Of a stretch of DNA of 64,000 nucleotides, positions 33,927 to 43,072 are shown in pieces; position 1 is the first letter of the stretch; each line of letters opens with the position of its first letter. The notes under the pieces were generated by a model. It did no database searches and was not told the origin of the DNA. It worked only from the letters and a program-made list of their open reading frames with translations. The DNA lies in assembly GCA_040954595.2 (NCBI GenBank), contig JBECUI020000041.1, forward strand, positions 41,106-105,105, given 5' to 3'. Origin of the DNA: Balanoglossus misakiensis. Taxonomy: Eukaryota > Hemichordata. Both the position numbers and the translations under genes were made by a program.

Positions 33927-35391
33927 AAAGAAGTCGGCAGAATGGGTTTACAAAGCGCATGAGTTTTCTGCAATAATTTCATTGCTCCCGGGTATAAAAC
34001 TTCTGGGGTTTTGCGTTTTCTTCGTCGCCTTTCTGTCCGGTTGTTTTGTTAACAGCGACTACCTCATGATTGCAGCATCAGACAATCCTGTGACCTATCA
34101 GGGATCTACGACTGTTACGGCAAAAAGTAATCAGGATATTGTTTCCTTAAAATGGTTTTTAAACGGTGAGGAACATCAGGAGACAGGGCCCCGATTTCTT
34201 CTTACCGACACAGAGTCTCGGGAACAAAGGCATTCTCTTTATGCGGTCATGCAGGCCGGCGAGAAAAACATCGTCAGCAACACCCTTACCATCACGGTAA
34301 CCGCCTCGGCCCCCTTACTCAATGCCACTGAAAACTTTGTTAACAAGTATCAGTTTCGGCCCGCACTTTCGGTAGCGGTATACCGGAAAGGCGCCCTGGA
34401 TTTCTATTACAACGGAGGGTACAGTTCCTTGGAAACGGATACTAAAGTCAACGAAGAGACACTTCACTATTTGTACAGTATTACCAAAACCTTTATTTCT
34501 GCCGAGATCCTGCGTCTGGTACAGGCGGGCAGCCTTTCCCTAACGGCGACTCTTAACAGCCTGCTCCCCGAAGTAAATCATCTTTACATCAATGATGATG
34601 CGACGGTGGAACAGATGCTCAACCATACGTCAGGGATAGGGGCTTACGTTAACAACCCCCAGCTTTTGGCAGAAAATCCTTTTCGGGAGCAGGCATGGGA
34701 TCCGCATTTATTGTTTGATTTTATTCGTGTGCCGCCCCTGGATCTAGGCTTGTTTACTTACTCTTCTATGAATTATATTCTTTTGGGACTCATCATCGAA
34801 AAAATAACCGCAGAAGATCTGAATATTACGTTGAAGAATGCTTACCTGCAGCCCCTGGGACTGAACTCCCTTAAACTGCACCCTCAGGATGAAGTCAATC
34901 TGCAAAATATTTCCCACCCTCACGTTCATCCTTACACAGATCTGAATTTAGTGGGGGACGGGGTAACTCCCATCGATTTTACCACTATAATACCAGACAG
35001 CATAGATCTGATCGGCAAGAGTTCCTGGTCCGCTGGGGGCATGGTGGGACAGGTAAGAGATGTGGCTCTTTGGGGTTACTACCTCTACAGCCGTCAGGAT
35101 GAGGGAATCGCCAAAGAGATAAAAGACGCCCTCTATTCATCGGCAAGCCCTTTTATCAGCTCCGGACAGACCGGTTACGGTTGGGGACTGCGGGTAATTC
35201 CTTACCAAGACACTTATCTTTTGGGATCATACGGCCGCAGCATAGGTTCAGAAAATCTTCTGTATTACAACCCTGATACCGATACTTCCTTTGCCATCCT
35301 AACATCATCCAACGCCAACAGAAAAGGGCTTCCCAATATTGATGAGCTTTTATTCAGCCTGTACGAAGGAGTAAAGAATGAAGGCCCTTAA
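33919..35391 (+). CDS. Beta-lactamase/PBP4*-type serine hydrolase lipoprotein
   Basis: This 490-residue lipoprotein starts at ATG 33919, or at an in-frame TTG near 33980 that would place the signal peptide at the very start. Signal and lipobox are 'KLLGFCVFFVAFLSGC' (Cys ~42). An Ig-like domain spans ~46-130 ('NPVTYQGSTTVTAKSNQDIV'). The class C-type domain runs ~140-480 with the nucleophile motif S187-I-T-K190 in 'LHYLYSITKTFISAEILRLV'. The Y-x-N motif is altered to Y281-S-S ('TYSSMNYILLG'), and the third motif is unclear ('LLGSYGRSIGSENLLYYNP'). Its 5' end is fused to a family remnant. The protease gene follows with 14 bp overlap. Confidence 0.85.
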   Translation: MDKKKSAEWVYKAHEFSAIISLLPGIKLLGFCVFFVAFLSGCFVNSDYLMIAASDNPVTYQGSTTVTAKSNQDIVSLKWFLNGEEHQETGPRFLLTDTESREQRHSLYAVMQAGEKNIVSNTLTITVTASAPLLNATENFVNKYQFRPALSVAVYRKGALDFYYNGGYSSLETDTKVNEETLHYLYSITKTFISAEILRLVQAGSLSLTATLNSLLPEVNHLYINDDATVEQMLNHTSGIGAYVNNPQLLAENPFREQAWDPHLLFDFIRVPPLDLGLFTYSSMNYILLGLIIEKITAEDLNITLKNAYLQPLGLNSLKLHPQDEVNLQNISHPHVHPYTDLNLVGDGVTPIDFTTIIPDSIDLIGKSSWSAGGMVGQVRDVALWGYYLYSRQDEGIAKEIKDALYSSASPFISSGQTGYGWGLRVIPYQDTYLLGSYGRSIGSENLLYYNPDTDTSFAILTSSNANRKGLPNIDELLFSLYEGVKNEGP

Positions 35392-36678
35392 TTTTTCCTT
35401 GTACCTTTCTGTTCTCCTTGCTTTTTCCTGTGCTTTACCGACCCCGGAAAAAACGAATCACATTTATGACTGGAACGTATTGGTCTACATGGCAGGAGAT
35501 AACGATCTGGAACGTTTTGCCCTGGAAGATTTTAAGGATATGGAACTGGTGGGGTCAACAAATAACGTCAATGTTCTGGTACTCCTTGACCGTTCCCCCG
35601 GTTACGACAGATCCCTGGGAAACTGGTCGAACACCCGGCTTTACCGGGTATTAAAAAATGATAATCCCCGTTCCATAGAATCGGCATTGCTTAAGGATTA
35701 TACAGATCTGGACATGACGGATCCCCAGGTTTTGCAGGATTTTCTGCTTTTTTCCCATCGTAACTATCCGGCAAAAAAAACAGCCCTGGTTTTGTGGAGC
35801 CACGGCACGGGAGTTTATCCCTCCGCCTCCTGGATAAACCAGGGAAACACAGAGCCTCTCTATGGAATTATTTACGATTATTCCACCGGTTCCGGTGTCT
35901 GGGACACCATGTTTATTGCCGAAGTTGAAAATGTTCTGCAAACGCTTAAAGAAGATACCGGAAAAAATCTTGACATTATCAATTTTGATGCCTGTCTCAT
36001 GCAGATGCTGGAGGTCTCCTGGCAGCTCTCCGATGTCGCTGATTATGTGGTGGGCGCCCAGCCGAACATTCCCGGACCGGGAAGTAATTACAAAACTCTT
36101 CTGGAATTTCTAAGGGATCATCCCTCCGTAAGTCCCCGGGATTTTTCTGTTTATCTTGTGGACGATTTCTATGAAGAGTACAAAGAATCTCTAATAAGCA
36201 TTGCCTATTCGGCTCTGGACACAAAAGAGAATTACGCAGACCTGCAAGCGTCCTTTACCCGCTGGACAGAACAATTAATGCTTCTCAGTGATGAGGAATA
36301 CAGAATTATTTTTGATCTGAGACAAAATTTAGGGGCCTATGAAAAAACCTTTGGAGAATATGTTGATCTGTACAATCTGATTGAATCAATCTTCCAGGAA
36401 GACAATATAAACAGTCCTTCTCTCAAGGCAGCTGGTGAAGAGCTTAAAATACGAATGCAGAACGTCATTCTAATCAGCGTAAAACAGGGACCTACAAATC
36501 CACGGTTAACGGAATGGGAATAAACTTTCCCTATACGGCCCTGCAGTGGGAGTATTACCAGGGAAACGGGGCTAATCAGCCAGGCTATGCCGGATTCAGA
36601 CTGACGCAAGAAAGCCGGTGGCTGGATTTCCTAAGAAAAATATTGGCCACCGGGGGGGAAAGGGAAGAAGATCCCTAA
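35378..36678 (+). pseudogene. Clostripain-family cysteine protease lipoprotein, frameshifted near 3' end
   Basis: A peptidase C11 protein starts at ATG 35378 inside the end of the hydrolase gene, with AAGGAG upstream. Lipobox 'LLAFSC' has Cys 18. Core motifs: 'DWNVLVYMAGDNDLERFALE', the His in 'ALVLWSHGTGVYPSAS' and the catalytic Cys in 'NLDIINFDACLMQMLEVSW'. The frame runs to 36523, but the expected C-terminus 'VNGMGINFPYTALQWEYYQG' followed by 'RLTQESRWLDFLRKIL' lies in another frame from about 36487 to TAA 36676, implying one missing base. The catalytic part is whole, so a shortened protein might still act. Confidence 0.8.
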
Positions 36679-36931
36679 CCGGAAGGTCTCGCCCCTGCGG
36701 TTTCACCCTAGCGGCCAGAAAAAGTAATGCGGTTTCCCTGGCCCTGTGTTTGGTTTCCCCTGGGGTTTTATTCTGATCATTAAGAAGAATCTTCTTAATG
36801 GCCTTGGGAAGCATGGCCAGTCTACGGGAAACGGAACCTCTTTTGTTCCCCCCCTTGTTTGGCGATTCTGAACCAGGGAACAAAACCCCCGCAGGACGAG
36901 AAACTGTCTCTGCCCTCAGCTGAGGGACAAA
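36679..36931. other. Intergenic region with palindrome
   Basis: No gene is recognised. It includes the palindrome TTAAGAAGAATCTTCTTAA at 36780-36798 and a C7 run near 36850. A reverse-strand open frame is present but resembles nothing known. Confidence 0.35.
36779..36799. repeat. Short dispersed palindrome, copy 2
   Basis: TTAAGAAGAATCTTCTTAA with one more matching pair on each side. Relatives are at 22604-22620 and 46474-46491. Confidence 0.6.
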
Positions 36932-37301
36932 TTAAACATGTTGATCAAACAAAAGGGGATTCCCATCAGGATCCAAAAGGGTAAAGCTTGCCGGGCCGGT
37001 TGAATTCTCATCGGCTTCCGACTCAAACGCAACCCCCTGTGATTTAAGCTTTTTTTGAAGAGTCCGTATGTCTGTGAAATCTTCAAGGTTCCCGCGTCTT
37101 GATCCCAGCCGGGATTAAAAGTCAATATGTTTTGGGGAAACATCCCCTGGAACAATCCAATAACATGGGTTCCGTTTTTCATAATCAGCCAGTTCTGAGT
37201 CTATCTCCGCCAAAAACCTGGAAACCCAATTTTTCGTAAAAAGACTTTGAAGTCTCAATATTTTTAACATTGAGACTTATTGAAAAAGCTCCTAATTCCA
37301 T
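36932..37301 (-). pseudogene. VOC (glyoxalase-like) protein, frameshifted
   Basis: The reverse strand from ATG 37301 reads '[20 protein letters not shown]' and '[12 protein letters not shown]', then shifts frame: 'MKNGTHVIGLFQGMFPQNIL', 'TFNPGWDQDAG', and after another shift 'KKLKSQGVAFESEADENSTG' and 'FTLLDPDGNPLLFDQHV'. This is the full order of a ~125-residue VOC protein of the 'SLNVKDIxxSxxFYEKLGF' type, broken twice. It is unrelated in detail to the VOC gene at 5149. Confidence 0.75.
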
Positions 37302-37373
37302 AAATCACACTCCATTTTTGTTTTTTAACAGGGGAGACTTTCTTGTTATCCCCTAATACGGTGATTCGTATCA

Positions 37374-37518
37374 GGTAGTGTCAAGAATTTTGCGCACTTT
37401 CAAATCTCCAATGTTGAAAGAACCTAAGGTACATCTTGCCCCATCGTTTTAAGTACGTCCATATTCAAATACTTTTCTCTACTCCATTTTGTTCCCATGA
37501 TCTGCCTGAGCCTGGCAG
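37374..37518 (-). mobile_element. IS256 end remnant
   Basis: About 145 bp match one end of the IS256 element at 399 (GGTAGTGTCAAGAATTTTGC, then the end of the transposase). The copy stops at 37518 after GCCTGGCAG. Confidence 0.85.
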
Positions 37519-37718
37519 TACCGCAAAGAACACGGATGTCCCGTTCCTCCCTGTGCTTCAGAAGGGAATTTAACGGTTTCCGGGAGCGGTGGGGGTTGAA
37601 ATACCGTTTCCCCTGGGATTAGCGAAACCGCCAGAGGTGTTGATAGGGAATCCTTTCAGGAAGCCGGTTGTGCTGTTTTGTTCTGAAGGAATTAATCAAT
37701 ATAAAAAAGGAGATCAAA

Positions 37719-39003
37719 ATGGATTATATGAAAAGTAAGGCATTGGCTTATCACGAGCAGGGGGGCCCGGCCGGGAAAAACCGAGATGATTCCCACCAAA
37801 CCCTGTACCACGGCGGAAGAACTTTCCTTAGCCTATTCACCTGGGCTGGCCCACCCTGTGCTGGCCATCGATGAGGAAAAGGAAAAGGCATAGCAGTACA
37901 CAAACAAAGGAAATCTGGTGGCTGTTATTTCTAGCGGTACCGCCATACTGGGACTGGAGACCGGGGTCCCTTAGCTTCTAAGCCTGTTATGGAGGGCAAA
38001 GGAGTGTTGTTTAAGCGTTTTGCCGACATTGATGTTTTTGATATTGAGGTTGATGTTAAAGATACTCAGAAGTTTATTGAAATAGTAAAGGCCCTCTCGC
38101 CCACTTTTGGGGGGGATCAACCTTGAAGATGTAAAGGCTCCTGAATGTTTTGAGCTGGAAAAGACCCTTATTGAGCAGTGCGATATTCCTATTTTTCACG
38201 ATGATCAGCACAGAACGGCTATTATTTGTACTGCCGGGGTTCTTAATGCGGCGGAATTAACCGGCCGTTCTTTAAGCTATATGAAGGTTGTTTTCAAACG
38301 GGGCCGGAGCTGCGGGAATAAGCTGCGGGAAAATGTTTGTTGATGCCGGTATCCCTAAGGAAAACATTCTTATGTGCGGCAGTAAGGGAGTTATTACCAA
38401 AGAGAGAAAGAACTTGGGGCCGGAAAAGGCCTTTTTTGCTACGGAAACCTCTCTTAAAACTCTGGAAGAGGCTATGGCCGGTACCGATGTCTTTGTAGGG
38501 CTGTCTGTGGCCGATGTGCTAAGGCCGGCTATGCTGAAAAGCATGAACGATAATCCCATTGTCTTTGCCATGGCCAATCCCAACCCGGAGATCAGCTACC
38601 CCCTGGCCCGGGAAACCCGTTCTGACGTTATTATGGGAACGGGCCGGAGTGACTATCCCAACCAGGTGAATAATGTGCTTGGTTTTCCCTTTATCTTTAG
38701 AGGGCCTTGGATGTCCGGGCTTCGCGGATTACCGAGGGCATAAAAATGGCTGCTTCCCGTGCCCTTGCCGCTTTGGCCAAGGAGCCTATTCCCCCTGAAG
38801 TGCATAAAGCCTATGGCCGGGATTTTTCCTTTGGCGCCGAGTATGTGCTTCCCAAGCCTTTTGATCCCCGGGTTATTGAATGGGAGGCTTTTGCTCTAGC
38901 CCAGGCGGCCTGTGCAGGAGGAGTCGCCCGGAAGCCCATTACCGACTGGGAGGGATACCGGGAAACTCTGCGGAACCGCATGAAGAAGTACTGGGTTAAA
39001 TGA
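37719..39003 (+). pseudogene. NADP-type malic enzyme, multiply frameshifted
   Basis: ATG 37719 follows AAAAAAGGAG. In order: 'PGRAEMIPTKPCTTAEEL'-type sequence, '[14 protein letters not shown]', '[20 protein letters not shown]', '[20 protein letters not shown]', 'CDIPIFHDDQHRTAIICTAG', 'VFKGAGAAGI'-like dinucleotide motif, 'LGPEKAFFATETSLKTLEEA', 'VFAMANPNPEISYPLARETR', 'VIMGTGRSDYPNQVNNVLGF' and 'RITEGIKMAASRALAALAKE', ending at TGA 39001. This covers the whole ~430-residue single-domain malic enzyme (malate to pyruvate plus CO2). At least four frame changes occur, including at a G7 run near 38110. As read it is non-functional. Confidence 0.85.
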
Positions 39004-39139
39004 TTTCCTGCCCCACCGGATTGTTCCTAAGGGGACTCGTCTTCTGCCGTATGCTATTACCGATGAGCGGTTGACAGAAATCCGTGTGGGGAAGTTCGGG
39101 AAAGGTCTGTTTCTATCTACAGGACGGGGAGGAATTCTT

Positions 39140-39563
39140 ATGCTGATTTTATTCTTGGCATCCTGTGCTACGACGGTCCCCGAAGGGGTTGGTTTGACCT
39201 CTTGAAGGGACTATCCCTTAAAGAGGCGGTTTGTCCCCCGTCACCTAACGGTGTCTCTACCAAATCAACAGATAAGGAACATAGCATTGCCGGTTATCCC
39301 CGTAGTGAAACACCCTCAGAGGCCCAAAGTCGTATCAGGCAGATTTTGGAACAGGAGCCCCGGGTAGAGATTCTCAAACGATGTCCTATATTCACGCCGT
39401 GCAGCGGTCAAAAATATTCAAATTCCCCGATGATGTGGAGTTTTGCTTTCCCGCCGATCAGGAAATCATCCATTTCCGTTCGGCGTCCCGTCTTGGTTAC
39501 AGTGATTTAGGCGTTAACAGGAAACGGATGGAGAGAATTCGAAGCAAGTATCTGGACGGTTAG
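39140..39563 (+). pseudogene. DUF1499 family lipoprotein, frameshifted
   Basis: ATG 39140 follows GGGGAGGAA and reads 'MLILFLASCATTVPEGVGLT', a short lipoprotein signal, and stops at TGA near 39203. In the next frame the DUF1499 body continues: 'CPPSPNGVSTKSTDKEHSIA', 'EAQSRIRQILEQEPRVEIL', then another shift to 'SYIHAVQRSKIFKFPDDVEF' and 'FRSASRLGYSDLGVNRKRME'. The conserved 'CPxSPNCVS' Cys-Cys pair has lost its second Cys (NG). The gene converges on and overlaps the tex stop. Confidence 0.75.
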
Positions 39564-41707
39564 CTTTTGGCGGGGGAAGGAGGGGAAGCTTCCCGCAGGG
39601 AAAGGGAAATACGCTTCCGCGCCTGGTCTATTTCCAGCACTTTACTTGAACCTGCTGCCGGAGTTTTACAACTTCTCCCGGGTCTTTTACGTAGTGATCC
39701 GCCAAATGGCTGATGTGTACAAGTCCGTCTTGGTGTACCCCCACATCTACAAAAACCCCAAAGGCGGTGATGTTGGTAATTATTCCCGGCAGAATCATAC
39801 CGGGCTTCAGATCTTGTATTTCCTGTACATTCTGATCAAAAGAGAAGGCTTCAAAGAGGGGTCGGGGATCCCGGCTGGGTTTTTCCAGTTCGGCTAAGAT
39901 GTCTTGCAGGGTGGGAAGTCCTACCTTACCCCTGACATAGCGTTCCCAAGGGATGCGCCGGCGTAAGGCGGCATCGGTCATAAGATCTGGGGGCGGCAGT
40001 CCTGGTCCCGGGCTATGGTGTTTATAAGGGGGTAGCGTTCCGTATGGATGGCGCTGGCGTCCAGGGGGTTGGAGCCGTTGCGGATTCTCAGGAAGCCCAC
40101 CGATTGTTCGTAAATTTTCTCTCCCATACGGGGGACTTTTTTAAGAGCTTCCCGATGGGGGAACGGACCGTTTTCCTGGCGATATTTTACAATGTTCTCT
40201 GCCAGTTTCGGCCCTAAACCCGCCACGTAAGTAAGAAGGGAAGTACTGGCTGTGTTCACATCCACACCTACGGCGTTTACTACGCTGCCGACTTCTTCCT
40301 GCAGGCTTTTACCCAGGGCCTTGGGGTCCACATCGTGCTGGTACTGCCCTACGCCCAGGGAGGGGGGATCGATTTTTACCAATTCGGCCAGGGGATCCTG
40401 AAGGCGGCGGGCTATGGACACCGCCCCACGGGACAGTGGGATCTTTACGGGGGAATTCCTGCCGGGCCACATCGCTGGTGGAGTAAACCGAGGCCCCGCT
40501 TTCATCCACCGAAACTACCATCACATCAGGTAGGTTCAGCTTCCGGATGAAATCTTCGGTTTTCCCGTCCGGCTGTCCCGTTTCCCACCGCCACCGCCTG
40601 GATTTTGTTTCTGCGGCACAAATCTTGAAGACAGACGGCCGCCTCTTTTGCCTGTTTCTCACCGTGAGTAGGAAAAATCACCCTTTCTTCCTGAAGCTCA
40701 CCCTGGGCATCCAGGGCCACCACCTTGGCTCCGGTACGGAATCCGGGATCTACCCCCAAGACTCTCTGAGAGCCCAGGGGCGGAGCCATAAGGAGTTCCC
40801 GCAGGTTCCGGGAAAAGACAGCAATGGCCTTTTGTTCCGCTTGTGCCCGGGCTTCTTTTAAGACCTCGTTTTCCAAAGCGGGAGCCAGCAGCCGCTTCCA
40901 GGCTTCCTGTGCGGCGAGCCTTATCTGCCGGGAGGCCTCTCCTTTCCCCTTCACCACCAACCGCTCAAAAGCCTCTATGGCTTGTTGCGGTTCCGGCCGG
41001 GCCTGAACCGTAAGGAAGCCTTCTTTTTTCCCTCGCAGAATCGCCAAAAGACGGTGGGAGGGTATGTGGGCCAGCGGCTCGCTTCTGTCAAAATAATCCT
41101 GAAACTTGGCGGCCTGTTCTGCCTTCTTTTTTATAAGGGTTGATTTTAGAAGACTTTTCTTCCTGAAAAGCTGCCTCTGTTTTTCCCGTATTTCCGGCGT
41201 CTCGCTTATCTGCTCAGCCAGAATATCCCGGGCTCCCTGAAGGACCGTTTCTCTGTCAGGCAAACCCGCCTTTTTATTGATGTAGGCCTGGGGATCAAGG
41301 GGTTTTTCCTTTTGCCGCCAGATTTCCTGAGCCAGGGCTTCCAGGCCCTTTTCCCGGGCCATGTCGCCTCGGGTACGGCGTTGGGGCCGGTAGGGTCGAT
41401 ACAGATCTTCCAGAGAGGCCATAGCCGGAGCCGCTGCTATCTGAGCAGCAAGAGAATCGGTAAGGTGCTTCTGCTCCTTGAGGGATTTTAATATGGCCTT
41501 TTTCCGTTTTTCAAGTCCGCGCAGAGCTTCCAACTGGTCCCTGATATCCCGAAGCGACACCTCGTCCAGAGAGCCTGTGGCTTCTTTGCGGTACCGGGCC
41601 AGGAAAGGGATGGTGGCGCCTTCGTCCAGCAATGCGGCAACAACGGCTACCTGGGAAGGGTTGAGGCCCAGTGTAGCGACGATGGGGGAGATAAGGGATT
41701 CTGTCAT
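39560..41707 (-). pseudogene. tex: Transcription accessory protein Tex, frameshifted
   Basis: The reverse strand from ATG 41707 reads 'ISPIVATLGLNPSQVAVVAA', 'GATIPFLARYRKEATGSLDE', 'LEDLYRPYRPQRRTRGDMAR' and the YqgF/RNase H-like part 'RVLGVDPGFRTGAKVVALDA' to 'VGNGTA' (near 40570). Then, in other frames, come '[20 protein letters not shown]', '[20 protein letters not shown]' (HhH region '[20 protein letters not shown]'), 'IPWERYVRGKVGLPTLQDIL' and the S1 domain 'ITAFGVFVDVGVHQDGLVHI'. It covers the full ~715 residues. Breaks fall near 40570, 40450, 39980 and 39645. Tex binds nucleic acid and affects transcription; this copy is broken unless the breaks are sequence errors. Confidence 0.88.
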
Positions 41708-42100
41708 GAGGTCCTTGCTACAGTATAAGGGAGAGGGGGGGAGGGAAGGCAAGAGGCAGGTAGGAAAAGCCGTTTCTTAGCCTCCCGAGGGGTTTGAATA
41801 AGTTTACGGTCATTTCAACTCTTTTCTCAGGGAATGTTTGCGGCTTTCCGGTCTCCCCGAACGTCCTGATTCTCCTTTGTCTTAAGATAGTCTGACCGTG
41901 ATTCAAAATTCCCTACTTCCCCAACAAACAGAAAATAATCTTAAAAAAACCTGGCTTTTCCTCTAAAACGTAATAAGCTTTTACACCGTAGTGCCCTTAT
42001 TCAACCAGAAAATCTCAGACCAAAGAAAAAACTTGACAAGAACGAATAACTACGATAGGATAGAGCGAGCAAAATCAAACTTTTAAGGAGGCCTAAGCAT
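41708..42100 (+). other. Intergenic region: tex upstream and leader of phase-variable gene
   Basis: This region holds the tex upstream sequence on its left and, on its right, the promoter (42033-42061) and AAGGAGG ribosome site for the next gene. No further gene is seen. Confidence 0.5.
42033..42061 (+). promoter_or_regulatory. Sigma-70-type promoter of LRR lipoprotein gene 1
   Basis: TTGACA (42033-42038), a 17-bp spacer, then TAGGAT (42056-42061). The related locus at 58927 has TTGACA with 17-bp spacing and TACTAT. Confidence 0.75.
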
Positions 42101-42867
42101 ATGAATTACTCACTCACTCACTCACTCACTCACTCACTCACTCACTCGCGTTAGGACATCATAGAAGAACCCTAGCTAAAACTAAAAAGCTCACCCTTTT
42201 CCCCCTTGCCTTTTACCTTTTGACCTCCTGTAATAACTCCGCCGCTCCTTCCTTTGAAGCGGTCACCTACCGGGACGAAGGCAGGGAAATCAGCATAACT
42301 GGCCTGGCAACACAAGACATCACCATACCCTCAGCCATTCAAAACAAGACCCTTAGCACCATAGCCAAGGCAGCCTTAAAAAACTCCCCCCTCACCAGCC
42401 TAACCATACCAAACACTCTAAGAACCATAGAAGACGAAGCCTTCAACTCAGCTGCTTTCCTGACCGAAGAGCACTTAGGAAACAGCATTACCGGAAGCCT
42501 GGCCTTCGCTGCTACAGCCCTGAACGAGCTGACCATCCTGGCCCCAAGGGCACCCAGCGCCGCAGACAGTCCCGCCGAGGCCTTTGCTTCTTCCCTAACC
42601 GCTATTACCTTAAACTACTCCATCGGCTCCACAGGCTACTCCGAAGCCCCCTGTAGCGGCTTCGGCACACCAAAACTTTTCCTGGACCCCGCTGTCATTG
42701 AAAACCTAGACCCCCAACATCAAAGCATCATCAGCTTCAAAGCCCTACCCGGCGTCACCATCACCATAGAAGCCCGCACCGAAGCCGCCTTTACCGCCGC
42801 CGCTACGGCGGACTCTGCCTCAACGGCAACAGCAACCCAAGACATAACATTGACAGCCCTGACATAG
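42101..42867 (+). CDS. Phase-variable LRR-type lipoprotein 1 (OFF as read)
   Basis: ATG 42101 follows AAGGAGG and runs straight into ten ACTC units, giving 'MNYSLTHSLTHSL' and a stop at TAG 42151. The lipoprotein frame is open through the same repeat but one frame away: 'RRTLAKTKKLTLFPLAFYLL' and lipobox 'TSC' near 42230, then 'TIPSAIQNKTLSTIAKAALK', 'SPLTSLTIPNTLRTIEDEAF' (LRR_5-type repeats), an Ala-rich segment and 'IISFKALPGVTITIEARTEA' (FN3-like), to TAG 42865. Gain of one unit or loss of two joins start and body. At ~250 residues it is much shorter than the paralogue at 58993 and may be truncated. Confidence 0.8.
42108..42147 (+). repeat. Tetranucleotide repeat (ACTC)10
   Basis: Ten exact ACTC units lie between the start codon and the lipoprotein signal peptide. 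A four-base unit changes the frame with each gain or loss. Confidence 0.97.
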
Positions 42868-43072
42868 GAGCATGAAATTGAAGAAGCTCATTCGCTTAGC
42901 AGAAAAAACTCATTTCCGCCTATGGGCGGGAAACCGCCGAAAAAGCTTCCGGCAGGCATTTCTCTCTCCTCTGGGGGAGAAGTTTCTGCCCCTTCCCCAC
43001 GGTCCCCCGCCGGGAGCCTTTCTCCCCCCTGACCCCCATCAATATTTTTTTATTTAAGTTAAGGAGAATCTT
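42868..43072. other. Spacer with GC-rich hairpins
   Basis: A short open frame starts at 42872 but resembles a hairpin-rich spacer (GGCGGGAAACCGCC; CCTCTGGGGGAGAAG). The ribosome site TTAAGGAG of the next gene is at the right end. No gene is called. Confidence 0.3.

Noticed and set aside
42108-42147. ACTC run read as coding for a real 'SLTH' repeat peptide
   Set aside because: The ATG frame ends right after the repeat, while the lipoprotein frame is open across it; a switch leader explains both better.
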